DNA from: Scenedesmus sp. ARA3
Taxonomy: Eukaryota > Chlorophyta > Chlorophyceae > Sphaeropleales > Scenedesmaceae
DNA: 64,000 bases
Direction: 5' to 3'
Assembly: GCA_004335835.1 (NCBI GenBank)
Contig: RWJK01000636.1
Span: forward strand, 1 to 64,000
The notes beneath the pieces are model-generated. The model was not told where the DNA came from. It searched no databases and saw only the letters and a list, made by a program, of their open reading frames with translations. Positions 10,793 through 22,317 of the stretch are shown here, piece by piece (the first letter of the stretch is position 1; every line of letters starts with the position of its first letter). A program made the translations under genes and the position numbers.

Positions 10793-13700
10793 ATGCACGC
10801 CCTGCTGCCACATGCTGCTGGTCGGTGCCTGGCACAGTCACAGCTACGATCTCAGCGTTCCAGCAGCAGTAGTAGATCAATAATACAATCAGCAAGCAAC
10901 GAAGGCTCTGTACGGGCGCCTCGGGTCAAGTCACTGTGCAGCAGCAGCAACAGCAGCAGCAGGCTGCGCAGCAGCAGCCAGTCACAAGCAGATGTTGCAG
11001 ACCAGTACCCAGAGTTAGAGCCGTTCTCTGCCGTTGACTCCACAGTAGAAGCTTTGCTGACAGCAGAGCTTGAGGCAGAGGGTGAGGAGCCTCCTGAGGA
11101 ATTGGAGGCACTTGTGGCAGCAGCAGCAGCAGCAAGCTCGGCGCGGCAGCAGCAAGCAGCAGACAGCCAAGATGAGAACCCTTACTCGCCAGAAGACGCC
11201 CTTAGGTGAGCAGGACTGCAGCAGCACACATGGCCAGATGTCTGGCGGCAGTGTTGCTGTTGCTGTGCAGTGGTGAGGTGTAGTGCCTTTAGATGAGCTG
11301 CTGCAACAGCTGTTTCACCTGCTGTCCGCTGCACACGCCATGCATGTGCAGCATGCTTGAACTTGAGCATCTGCATTGCTGCAGCAGCCTCAACCTCGCT
11401 GCGTGCTGTCGCTGTACACCGTCATGTCAGCGCATGTTTGGATTGACAGCTATGCAGCCACCAGCTCCTTCACAGCATGGGGCCCTGCCGCATCTTCGAC
11501 ATACCTTCATTGTCTGTTGGTGACACATATGTTGTGTTCTGCTGCAGCGGCGCGCGCAGCAGCAGCAGCAGCCGCAACGTGCAGCCAGCTTCTCCAGAGC
11601 TAGAGGCTCTGCTGCAGGCAGCAGCAGCATCAGGCCAGGATGGTGCTGACGTCAGCATGGAGCAGCTGCAGGGGCTGTTCCCGTTCAAGCTGGACGGCTT
11701 CCAGGAAAAGGCTGTGCAGCAGCTGCTGGAGGGCAGGAGCGTCGTGGTGTGCGCACCCACAGGTGCGCGGCTGGGATTGCGGAGCATGCACTGGTGGTGT
11801 TGCCTCTGCGGGTTTCGGGCAGTTACAGGCAGGCAGGGGATGAGAGGGTGTGGTGCAGCAGCTGCTGGAGGGCAGGAGCGTGGTGTTGTACGCGCCCACA
11901 GGTGCGCGGCTGGGATTGCGACAGCAACTTGTGTTTGGGCTTTGATCGTTGTACTGCTGGTGAGCGGCAGGGGATGAGAGGGTGTCGCGCAGCAGCTGCT
12001 GGAGGGCAGTTTTGTGGTGGTGTGCGCGCCCACAGGTGCGGCCTTGATGTGTTTGGTGGTTAGCTAGTCGGCCGCTGCTGTATGACGCAGGGGGTGAGAG
12101 GTGCGATGCAGCAGCTGCTGGTTGGCAGGAGCGTGGTGGTGTGCGCGCACTCAGGTGCGGCCTTGATGTGAGGCGTCTGTCTAGAGGCGAATTGGTTGGT
12201 CGCAGCTAGCTGGTTGGCTGCAGGAACCTCGGCTTGCTTGCTCAACCACTTGCGTTACTGCTGCCTCAAGCCTCCGCTTGGCATTCGCCACTCCCTCTGT
12301 GTGCCACCTGCAGGTGCGGGCAAGACTGCTATTGCTGAAGCCGCTGCCGCAGCAGCGCTTGCGCGCGGGCAGCGTGTGATCTACACCACGCCGCTGAAAG
12401 CGCTCAGCAACCAGAAGCTGGCTGAGAAGGCTGCCCGCTTTGGCAGCAGCCGTGTGGGGCTGCAGACGGGTGACACCAGCCTGAACACGGATGCGGACAT
12501 TGTGGTGATGACGACTGAGATCCTGCGCAACATCATGTACAGGTGGGTGTGCTGCGCTGCCTCGTAACATCTGCTGGTAAAATACATTTTGGACACCACA
12601 CTACAACTTGTTTGAAGCGGATTTGCGATTGCTTCTGTCCAAGTATTCATCCCAAAGGGTGTCGCGTGATCCCGCGGCTTCCCCCCAACAATGCGTTCTA
12701 GAACATTGCTTTAAAGGCTGATCCTTGCATGATTGGTTATGAATGTCCAATGCGCTGATAGATGTTGAAGACTGGCATGGCCCTGGTTTCAGCGCGGTTG
12801 CATTGGTCACTGTTCAGTGTGACACGGTGCATCTTAGTTAGTTAACATGTGTGTTCACTGCTGCGCTGCATTGCTGCCGCAGGACTGCTGAGATTGCCGG
12901 CAGCGGCAGCCTCACCAACACGCGTGATGAGCGGTTGGGAGATGTGGGCCTGGTGGTGCTGGATGAGGTGAGGGGGTTTGAAGATGTGGGGTTCTCGTGT
13001 GTGTGAATGTAACACGTTAGTGACGGTCATTCAGATCAGCTGTGCAACAGCAGCATGCTGTGCTTCGCTGGTGGTGCGGCTTGATGCTTAGGGCGGCAGC
13101 ACCGGAGCTGTGCTGAATATACTTCAACTATCAGATCTCTGCTGATCTGTCTGCTGGTCCCTGCTGCTGCTGCTGCTGCTGCTGCTCCTGCTGCCGCTGC
13201 TGCTGCTGCTGCTGCTCAGGTGCACTACCTGTGTGACCCCTGGCGTGGCAGTGTGTGGGAGGAGGTCATCATCAACTGCCCCTGAACCCCCGCGTGCCTG
13301 TCCCCTCACTGCTGCTGCTGCTGCTGCTGCTCAGGTGCACTACCTGGGTGACCCCTGGCGTGGCAGTGTGTGGGAGGAGGTGATCATCAACTGCCCGCGC
13401 CACATCCAGATGCTGGCCATGAGCGCGACAGTCAAAAACCCCGAGGACCTGGGCGGATGGATCTCACAGGTGCGCGAATCTACATGTTGATTGATCCTCA
13501 AAGCCTACTAGCTTGTAGCTTAGCCAGTGTAGAGCAGTACAGTGAAGAACCCCGAGGACTTGGGCGGATGGATCTCACAGGTGCGCAGACAGCGATGTGC
13601 AGGCCCAACAGCAATGTATGGGCTCAGATTCTGTGAATATTTATTGGTGCAGCACATCTAGATGCTGTCCATGAACCTGAGAACCTGGGAGGCTGGTTTG

Positions 13701-15436
13701 CGCAGGTGCTGCTGCTTTTGACAAGTCTGCATCGTGGCTTCATCTTCAAAGCGCTGCGCTGCTGCTGTTGCTGTAGCCAGATCTGCAAAGGCAGGTGCTG
13801 CCATTCCACGTGGTACCATCACGCACATGTAACTGCCCAATGTAAATGTGTGCGGCACTGCTTGCCTGCATGCTTGCAGGTGCACGGGGAGTGTGTGACC
13901 ATCAAGACTCGTTTCCGGCCCGTGCCGCTGCGCTGGGTGTTCTGCCACAAGGCCCCCAGACAGGGTGCAGTGCTGGAGGACCTCACGCTGCAGCAGCAGC
14001 AGCAGCAGCAGGGAGGGGCAGCAGCAATTGGGCGGCTGAACCCTCGGCTGAAGATGGATGAGTGGGTGGAGGAGGAGCTCAAGTGAGTGGTTGGTTGGGG
14101 CGTCGGTTGCTGTGTTATGATTCGGCATGTGCTCCTATTGTGTTTGGCACTGCACCCTGCCTGGCTTGATCCTTGTTGCGGGTTGTTGAGGGGGTTGGAG
14201 GAGGAGTTCAATTGGATGGTTTGTTGAAGAAGTTGCTGTGTCTCGAGTAGGCATGTCGTGACGGGTCTTGACCAGCTTGACTTGGGTTGGGCACAAGAGT
14301 GGGTGGAGGGGGAGCTGAAGTGAGCTGTATGCTGGGGTGCTTGTTGCTGTGCCATGAGGGGTCATGTGCTCTGATGGTGTTTGGCTTTATTTGGGTTGCG
14401 CAGAGGTTGCAGTTGGATGAGTGGCAGGAGGAGGAGCTGAAGTGAGTGGGGTGCTAGATAGTTGCAGCGTTGAGCTGCGTTACTGCTCAGGAGTGCAACT
14501 GGCGTTCAACTGGACTGTGGGTGACGTCTGGGCTGGTTGTTGCAGTGTCATGAACAGGCTTGCACTCTGGTGGTGACCGGCTTGATCTGGGCTGCACATA
14601 GATGGGTGGGTGGAGTGGGTGGAGCAAATTGATAAAGAGTGGGGTGCTGGGAAAGGTTGATGCATACGGTGGTGTGCCTGAGCATGACTTTGTTGAGGAG
14701 TTGTGCTAGACCAGGGCACAAAGGGTGTTGACAAGCGGCACCGGCTTCTGTGTTATTGTTTGTGTGTTGGCATTGACGCAGACGTTCTTGATGCGAGTTG
14801 GTCGAAGATGCCACTGCTATGCTGCTCGGACTGTTGCTTTTAAGTCATGCTGCTGCTATCACACGTCTGTGCTCTGACTCCTTTGCTACTAACCTGTGTC
14901 CTGCAGGTTCCAGGCAATGAAAGAGGCCCGAGCAGCCCGTGAGGCCGCGCAGCGGCAGCAGAACTTTTACGGCGGCGGCTATGACAGTGACCCTTACAGT
15001 AGCAGCAGCAGCAATGGCAGCCGCCGCGGCAGCCGCGGCAGCGGCGGCGGCTATAGAAGCAGCGGCGGCAGCAGCAGCAGCAGCAGCATTGAAGAGGAAC
15101 TGCTAGCGCAGATGACAGTTGAGACAGGCGATGCGGGCGGGGGTGGCAAGTTTGGGGGCGGTGGCCGGCGCGGCAATGAGCGTCAGGACTTGGTGCGAAA
15201 AGTGATGGGCAAGCGCACACCAACCCAGGAGCAGGTGCGTGCGTTTAAAGAGGTGGCAGTAGACAGTATGCAGCATTTCACTCTGCCATGCGGTTGTCAA
15301 ACACTTGAAACGCTTAGTCCATCTGTTCTTGCCAAACAATTGGCACCCTTGTGGCTGACTGCAAGTGCTGCAGCTGCTGCTGCTGCTAGTTGGTGTGCCA
15401 GCTCATCCAGGCGCGTACTGTTGTGGCTGACTGCAA

Positions 15437-15498
<62 letters not shown>

Positions 15499-17534
15499 TG
15501 GTGCGCCAGCTCATCCAGGCGCACATGCTACCGGCCATCTGGTTCATCATGTCGCGGCGCGACTGCGACCTTGCTGCTATCGCCACCAACGTAGCACTGG
15601 TTGACCAGCAGGAGGAGGCAGAGCTGGAGCAGGAGCTGATGCAGCTGTTGTGAGTGGCTGCTGAGTTTAAACTGAAAAAAAGCTTCATGTAGCTTTGCTG
15701 AATCTGCTTCAGCAATGGATGCTGTTAATGACCCGCAAAAGGAGCACTGTGAAACCGTGGATGCTGACGTGTGTGCGCTTGGCAGCAAGGTACAGAGGGT
15801 TTGTGCTCTCGCATCGCGTGCTCGCCGCCGCTTTCTGACTCCTTCCAATGCTCTGCTGCCCGCAGCTTTGACAACCTCGATGCTGTGCGTGATAAGCTGG
15901 TGCCTGCATTCCTGCGGGGCATTGCCTCGCATAATACTGCTCATGGTCATGTGCTGACCGTCTTGTACTCACTGTCACTCCCATCTGCTGCCTGCAGCTC
16001 CGACAACCCCGATGCTGTAAGAGACAAGCTTGTGCCTGCATTCCTACGCGGCATTGCCTCTCACCACGCCGGCTGCCTGCCTGCCTGGAAGAGCCTCGTG
16101 GAGCGCTGCTTCCAGAAAGGGCTGCTGAAGCTGGTGTACGCGACAGGTGCGCACATGTTTGACCAGGGTTTGACCAGATGTTTGACCATGTTTGACCGGA
16201 CCTTTTCTGGTTGTTTCCTGGTGGTGGTGTGCTGCCGTGTTTGCAGTTGGGTGTATGCAACTATAGACTACTGCATCCTGCTGTGCCTGTTCCTGCCTCT
16301 CAACACACACGGCTGCAGGTCACGGATGTTGCAACGACAGCCACTTGTGTGTGTTCCTCAACCACCATCGCCTTGTGTTGTGGTCTTGCAGGCACGCTTG
16401 CCGCTGGCATTTGTATGCCTGCTGTTTGCTGCACCCCAGCACCACTTGCAACGCATGCACCGTGTTGTGGTCCTGCAGGCACGCTAGCCGCTGGCATCAA
16501 CATGCCTGCTGTTTGCTGCACCCCAGCACCATATAACTCAAGTTTTTCAACCATGCATGTGTTGTCGTGCTGCAGGCATGCTAGCCGCTGGCATTAATAT
16601 GCCTGCCGTTTGCTGCACCCCAGCACCACCCTAAGTTCTTGCAACGCATGCACCATGTTGTGGTGCTGCAGGTACGTTAGCGGCTGGCATCAACATGCCT
16701 GCGCGCACCACAGTCATCTCCAACCTCGCGCGCCGCAGTGATGACGGCATCAAGCTGCTGCCACACAACGAGCTGCTGCAGATGGCTGGCAGGGCAGGCA
16801 GGAGGGGCTTCGACACACTGGGCCACTGCGTGCTGGTGCAGGGCAGGTGCGGGTGACAAAATGATGGATGATGCAGGCTACTGCTGACCAAGGAGTGTGG
16901 ATGTGTGATGAATGCATGTGTAGTGCTGGTTTGACTGCTGCTGGGTTTTGACACACTGGGGCACTGCGTGCTGGTGCAGGGCAGGTGCGGGCCGGCGGGA
17001 CATCATTGTTGACAATCGCTACTGCGGCATGAACCAAAGGCATAGCGCATGATGTGTTCGGTGGTGCAGCCCAGGTGCTGATGGATCAACAACATAACAT
17101 CGTCATTGCTGCCTATAGCCCGATGCATGAATGTTTCTTTTCAGACCTTGCACGTGTAGTGCGTGTTGGCGCGACTGTATAGCGTCGCGTCCTGAGTTCA
17201 GACCTCTGCTACCATTTTGCTGCGTGTGTTATCAGGTTTGAGGGTGCCGAGGCCGCGCACGGCATCATCACTGGCGGTCCTGAGCCTCTGCAGAGCCAAT
17301 TTACCACCAGCTACAGCTTGGTGCTCAACCTGCTGAGCGTGTACAGCCTGGACGAGGCGCGCGACTTCCTCAGGTGGGCAGGGGTGTGAACTTCACGCCG
17401 TGAAGATGGCGGGAGTGTGAAGTTCACGCTGTGAAGATGGTTGGGGTGTAATTTTACGTTGACCATATATTTGACTTGCTGCTGCTGCGCTGCAGCAATT
17501 TGCATGGCATGTAGCCAGGCTAATGTGCGCCCGA

Positions 17535-17585
<51 letters not shown>

Positions 17586-19306
17586 CTGTGCAGCAAGTCC
17601 TTTGGCACCTACCTGCAGGAGCAGGGCAACACAAAGCTGCGGCAGCAGGCGCAGCAGCTGATGGACACCGCTGCCGCACTGCTGAAGCTTGCAGAGGGCC
17701 AGGGCGGCTCCAGCATGTCTGCACAGCAGAAGGCGGCAGTGGTGAGCTTCTGAAGTTTCAGCGGAGGCGGCACTCGTGCATAGGTTGTAACTGAAGCTTT
17801 GCTGCGTTTTGGCGGACCCGACATGCCTCGTCAGGGCTGCATTGTTTCGTCTCTCATGAGCTGCAGGGGGCATAGCAGCAACCGTGGGTGTTGGCCCTGC
17901 CTTTTAGCATTAAGCTAGCATGCTGGTAGCACCTTCCTTGTGGTGCTGCAGGTGCTGCTGCCGCTTGTATGTCCAGCCATGCAGCAGCATTGTTTTGCTG
18001 ACTCATTCTCCCGCTCAATCTTCCACACTTTTTGCTGCCTGCACAGTCCGCGATCAGGTCGCTGCTGCTTGTCTGCTCATTATACCTCTTTGACATCTGC
18101 ACGTGCTGACTCTCTTCCCTGCTGTTCTGTGTCCATGCGTGCACCAGGCTGGCGTGAAGCGCCACAAGCCGCTGGCGCTTATCTGCTGACTCACCCTTCC
18201 TTACTCATATCTGCTCATGCTCACTATGTTGCACGCCCTGTGTCCATGCCTGTCCATGCCTGCCTCAGGCTGCCGTTAAGCGCCACAAGTCGCTGCTGCT
18301 GCGCCTGCGGGAGAAGGCCACTGCCGAGCGCTGCACAGCAGTTGGCCAGATGCTGGCGCCTCCTTCCGCTGCAGATGCTGCAGATGCTGCAGCAGCAGCA
18401 GCAGCAGCAGCAGCAGCACCTGACAGCAGCAGCAACAGCAGCGCAGTGGGCCTGCCGGCGCTGCTGCTGCTCAACCTCAGCCGCCACCCGAATGATGACT
18501 CCCAGCCTCCAGAGTACCTCCCGGCACTTGCTGTAGCAGTCACAGATCGGCCGCCTTTTGAGCCGCTATCATCACGCGACCTGCCGCAGCCTCCTGTTAT
18601 AATGTGCTTAGGGGCTGACAACAGGCCCCTGGCTGTCTCAGGCCAGCATGTGGTTGGCGTGCTGCGCGATCAGACCGTCTTGCAGGAAAAAGTCCTGCAA
18701 GGGCAGGATGAGACGCTGGCAAAGCTGCATGCAGTGCTGGATGATGCAGCGGAGAACAAAAAGGCGTGGGCGAACCTCTTGTCCCGCATGTTCAGCTGCC
18801 AGGTCACGTTTGGCAGTGCGCTGACATCAGCTCTGGCTCTGAAGCTGAACCTACCGCTAGATGTGTTTGACCCAGTCATGCCGAGTCCTGAGACAGCAGC
18901 ACAGATCGAGGAGCAGAAGACGCAGCTGCAGGAGGCAAAGCAGAGCCTTGCGACGCTGCGGCGGCAGGATAAGTTTGCGGCGCAGAGCGTGGCGCAGCAG
19001 CAGCAGGCGCTGCTGCAGGGCGTGCCGCAAGAGGCCCTGGCTGCTGCAGTTGCAGCAGCAGCAGGGGACCAGCCGGATGCAGCTGCGGCGGGCGGCAGCA
19101 GGCAGCGCAGCAGCAGCAGCGATAACGGCAGCAGCGGCAGCAGCAGCAGTGATGATGAGGTAGCTGCTGCGCTGAAGTCACTGCAGGGGCGTGATCCTCT
19201 GGTGGTTGCGAAGCGGCTGGCGAAGCGTGCCAAGAGGATGATGGCAGAGGCTGCCCAGGGGCAGAGTGTGACCACATGGAACAGCTTCATGGTGGGTGGC
19301 CATTAC

Positions 19307-19346
<40 letters not shown>

Positions 19347-19486
19347 TTAATAATACCAATAACAATAACAGCTTCATGGTGGGTGGCCGTTGTATGTTGG
19401 CTGTGGTGTGAACTGTCCGCGTGCTGCTTTTGGCGCTAGGCCCTGATGTGTATTCATTCACCTTGTTGCTGACGCTGCCACTTTCA

Positions 19487-19527
<41 letters not shown>

Positions 19528-19666
19528 GCAACGTCTTCTTGTCTTCTGCCGCCCCACAAATATCTCATTTTTGTCCGTGTGCTGTTGCTGCAACACAGGA
19601 CGTGCTGAGCATCCTGGTTGAGGTGGGAGCCATGGAGGAGTCTTCACTGCTGCTGCTGCCGCTGGG

Positions 19667-19705
<39 letters not shown>

Positions 19706-20594
19706 TTGCTGCCGCTGCTATCCCTTCTAACAGCGCTGTGTCAATTTCCTTATCGCTGCTGTTCAGGACGTGCTGAGCATCCTGGTTGAGATGGGTGCCA
19801 TGGAGGAGTCCAGCCTGCGGCTGCTGCCGCTGGGCCTGGTGGCTCGCAGCATCAACTGCAACAACGAGCTGTGGATGGCTGCTGCTCTGAGCAGCCCCGG
19901 GGTGATGGCACTGAGCCCTCCCCAGCTGGCGGCGCTGGTGGGGGCGCTGCAGTGCACTGACTTGCTGAAGCGGCCCATGAGCATCTGGAGCAGCTACCAG
20001 GTGCGTCACTGGTACGACTGGGCGTGTTATAGGTATCGCATGTTTGCTGTGACGCGTTGTATGTGCCTCAACGCTTCCAATATTGTTGTTTTGTTTCCTG
20101 CAGGTGTCTGATGCTGTTTATCACCGCGCTGGAGCAGCTGGAGCTGACCATGGAGGCCATGTTTCGCGCAGTGCAATCAACCCAGTAGGCAACATACCAA
20201 CGTGAAATAACAATGTATTATGTTCTCTCTCTGTGCAGGTGTCTGACGCTGTCATTACCGCATTAGAAGAGCTGGAGCCGACCATGGAGGCCATCTACAA
20301 CGCACAAACAGCAGCAGGGCAGGGCAAGTGGAACGAGCACCTGGCGGTGGACCTGCGCCTGGCAGGTGGGGAAGTTCAGCCGCAGCAACAATACCAGTGA
20401 TGCTCTGTACGGCAATCCTGTGCCGTGATGACCGTAACTGTTTTGGCGCAAATCGAACCGCCACGCCACAAGCGTCCGGTCCATCAGATTACGTCTGCAC
20501 CCGGTAGCACGGTGCAGCCTTGCCCATTTTCACCCAGGTTTCAGGCAGTGATCGGCCTGCGCATCCTTGGCAATGACAGCGCCATGAGTATCCG

Positions 20595-20685
<91 letters not shown>

Positions 20686-21121
20686 CCTGGTGGAGGCGTG
20701 GGCAGGTGGCGCCAGCTGGCAGGAGATCATGGCAGACACCAGCATCGATGACGGTGACATGGCCCGGCTCATGGCACGCACCGCCGACATGCTCAAGCAG
20801 GTGAGGCTTCTGTTTCGGTTGGCCAAATGTTGTGGTCCTTGTGCGGCCTGTCTCGTCAGCCATCTTTCTGCAAGGCAGGAATATGGCCACCTGATGGCAC
20901 TGTCAACGTGCTCAAGCTGGTATGAGTCTGCTGGTGGTGGGGCTGCTGCTGATCACGCATCACACGCTGCCGCCGCCGCTGCCGCCGCCACTGCTGCTGC
21001 TGCTGCTGCTGCTCTGCTGCAGATGACATTCCTTCATGAGCAGCTGCCCTACCTCACTGAGCCAGCACGTGCTGCGCTGCGCGGCATGAACCGCAAGCCC
21101 ATCAGCGACTTGGTGGCCTGA
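10793..21121 (+). CDS. ISE2: Plastid DExH-box RNA helicase, ISE2 type
   Basis: Family knowledge: ISE2 is a Ski2-like helicase in chloroplasts needed for plastid RNA processing. Seen: 17 exons (10793-11205, 11548-11762, 12314-12542, 12883-12967, 13335-13469, 13880-14082, 14907-15234, 15498-15649, 15998-16146, 16672-16846, 17236-17373, 17594-17741, 18269-19291, 19767-20000, 20239-20365, 20685-20800, 21023-21121) join in phase to 1322 aa. The N-terminus is Ser/Arg-rich and transit-peptide-like. Motifs: Walker A APTGAGKT (about residue 206, split by an intron), [23 protein letters not shown] (about 313), [33 protein letters not shown], then a low-complexity linker and a DSHCT-like C-terminus ([22 protein letters not shown]). 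It is longer than Arabidopsis ISE2 because of Ala/Ser/Gln inserts. Many introns carry exon-edge copies. The nuclear exosome helicases MTR4/SKI2 are less likely given the N-terminus and the ISE2-like core. Confidence 0.92.
11851..12160 (+). repeat. Three donor-edge copies inside the intron splitting ISE2 Walker A
   Basis: The exon end encoding [15 protein letters not shown] plus its GTGCG donor recurs at 11851-11915, 11986-12040 and 12103-12160. The working donor is at 11763. The copies differ by a few substitutions each and all retain GT. Confidence 0.9.
13217..13285 (+). repeat. Acceptor-edge copy before the ISE2 exon at 13335
   Basis: A copy of the exon start ([20 protein letters not shown], then a stop) follows its own CTGCTCAG acceptor. 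CTG runs precede both this copy and the working exon, so the repeat tract was duplicated with the exon edge. Confidence 0.9.
13540..13710 (+). repeat. Two donor-edge copies after the ISE2 exon ending at 13469
   Basis: The first, at 13540-13586, encodes [13 protein letters not shown] (first residues shifted) with GTGCGC. The second, 13652-13710, is a more decayed version of the same exon end. The gradient of decay suggests different ages. Confidence 0.8.
14190..14450 (+). repeat. Donor-edge copies after the ISE2 exon ending at 14082
   Basis: Copies of GATGAGTGGGTGGAGGAGGA, ending in AAGTGAG, occur near 14297-14326 and 14412-14450, with a weaker copy near 14190. The working exon end encodes [10 protein letters not shown]. 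Confidence 0.75.
15388..15494 (+). repeat. Acceptor-edge copy plus (CTG)n before the ISE2 exon at 15498
   Basis: TGCCAGCTCATCCAGGCGC at about 15397-15415 copies the start of the exon at 15498 (VRQLIQA). A run of about 19 CTG units at 15437-15494 lies between the copy and the working acceptor. Confidence 0.85.
15863..15945 (+). repeat. Acceptor-edge copy before the ISE2 exon at 15998
   Basis: A CTGCCCGCAG acceptor is followed by a copy of the exon start encoding [20 protein letters not shown], then divergence. It shows about 85-90% similarity by eye to the working exon. Confidence 0.85.
16330..16671 (+). repeat. Three acceptor-edge repeats before the ISE2 motif V exon
   Basis: Units of 86-97 bases start at about 16392, 16489 and 16575. 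Each has TGCAG, the sequence for LAAGI..MPA, then CTGTTTGCTGCACCCCAGCA. The working exon at 16672 shares only the exon part and its upstream tract. Confidence 0.9.
16940..16990 (+). repeat. Donor-edge copy after the ISE2 exon ending at 16846
   Basis: This copies the exon end encoding [12 protein letters not shown] with the GTGCGGG donor and one or two substitutions. Confidence 0.85.
17540..17585 (+). repeat. (CTG)n before an ISE2 acceptor
   Basis: About 15 CTG units lie immediately upstream of the acceptor of the exon at 17594, with only CCCTGTGCAG between them. Confidence 0.9.
18144..18180 (+). repeat. Acceptor-edge copy before the large ISE2 exon at 18269
   Basis: CAGGCTGGCGTGAAGCGCCA is a copy of the exon start CAGGCTGCCGTTAAGCGCCA. 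Flanking intron sequence (TGCTCA, GTCCATGC) is also repeated. Confidence 0.75.
19300..19388 (+). repeat. (AAT)n array bracketed by two copies of an ISE2 donor edge
   Basis: The exon end AACAGCTTCATG with its GTGGGTGGC donor (working donor at 19292) is repeated at about 19367-19388. An AT-only AAT array of roughly 15 units (19307-19350) fills the gap. This is the only AAT array in the window. Confidence 0.9.
19490..19712 (+). repeat. CTG arrays and an acceptor-edge copy before the ISE2 exon at 19767
   Basis: A copy of the exon start encoding [15 protein letters not shown] begins at 19599 after CAACACAG. It follows one CTG tract (19490-19525) and runs directly into another (about 19655-19705), where Leu-CTG-rich codons have become a pure array. 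Confidence 0.85.
20104..20175 (+). repeat. Acceptor-edge copy before the ISE2 exon at 20239
   Basis: A copy of the exon start GTGTCTGATGCTGT..ATCACC through ACCATGGAGGCCAT follows a CTGCAG acceptor, with a frameshift in the copy. The working exon encodes [19 protein letters not shown]. Confidence 0.85.
20598..20682 (+). repeat. (CTG)n before an ISE2 acceptor
   Basis: About 28 CTG units end at the CCAG acceptor of the exon at 20685. This is among the longest arrays in the window. Confidence 0.95.
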
Positions 21122-21126
21122 GCGGG

Positions 21127-21169
<43 letters not shown>

Positions 21170-22280
21170 CCTCAAAGGCTGGTGGCTTGAGGGGCAGCAG
21201 CAGCAGCACCTCTGCTGTATGGTAGCGAGCGCCTGTCACAGCCAAATGCTGACCCTCCCATGGGGTGCCAGCAGGCCCCTAGGGTCCAACAACTTGAAGG
21301 GCTGCAGGGCCTCCGAGCAGATTCAGCAGCAGTGGTGCCCATAACAGAGCTGCAGCAGCATTGCTGCATGCATGCGGGGGACGGACAGTGCACAGGAGTG
21401 TGGTGGCAGGAATTGATTTGGTTCCTTGCTGCAGCTGCAATGGGTAGTAAAAGTATGATGACGGAGATTGACCAATGATCGGGGACCTCGCGTGGTGTTA
21501 CAATGCACAGCACTGCTGACTGTCGCGCTGCGCACGCAGTGCCAGGCACATGCAGCTAGTACAGAAACGCGTCACACTGCAGAATTTCAGGTAGCCCTTG
21601 AAATGCTTTGTATAAACAATTGCAGGTAACACACATTGCAGTAGCACAATGCAGCATATTGCGTCACTCACAAGTCTAGAAGTGGTCCCCCCAATGGCCA
21701 CCGTGGCTGTTGAACCGCAGTTGTGCATGCTGCTCCTGCTCCTGCAACCTGTTAAAGTATTACCTGCGATCAATATACAACCTGGTCAGTGCCGTCCCCA
21801 GGAGCCACGGAGCCCTTGGGGGGCAACGGCACTGACGGTCTTCGGCGCTCTTGTAGTCACTGGTGATCCTGGAAGTGACCTCGTCACTCTTCCTTGTTGT
21901 GTTGTCATTTCCAGCACAGTTGTGTAGGTTTGTTGTTTTCCTCGCAAGGAAGCAGGAGAAGCAGCAGTTGTTTGTGTGATCTCAGTGCCAGCTTGGGCTT
22001 CAAGCTCCTGGCTGATTGGAGATATGTGGCCGGGTTGCAACTGTTGCGTCGCTATAAGTGTTGACGGTGCTTTGTGATCAATTTCAAAGTAGTTCCTGAG
22101 TTTTGGCGGTCTGATTGCCCGTGATCTGCCTTGTCGCCTGAGAGGGACCCAAACATTGGACGCTGCATCAGAATGAGCACAGGCGCGCTCGCAGCTTTGC
22201 AATTGCACAGAGTGCAGGAGGTGTGGTGCAGGACGACGTGCAATGCACGCCTTCAGTTGAGACCCCTGGGCAATAGAGTG

Positions 22281-22317
<37 letters not shown>

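Noticed and set aside
13150..13340. CRISPR-like or satellite array from evenly spaced repeats
   Set aside because: The repeats are exon edges and microsatellites inside a eukaryotic gene, with no unique spacers or cas genes.
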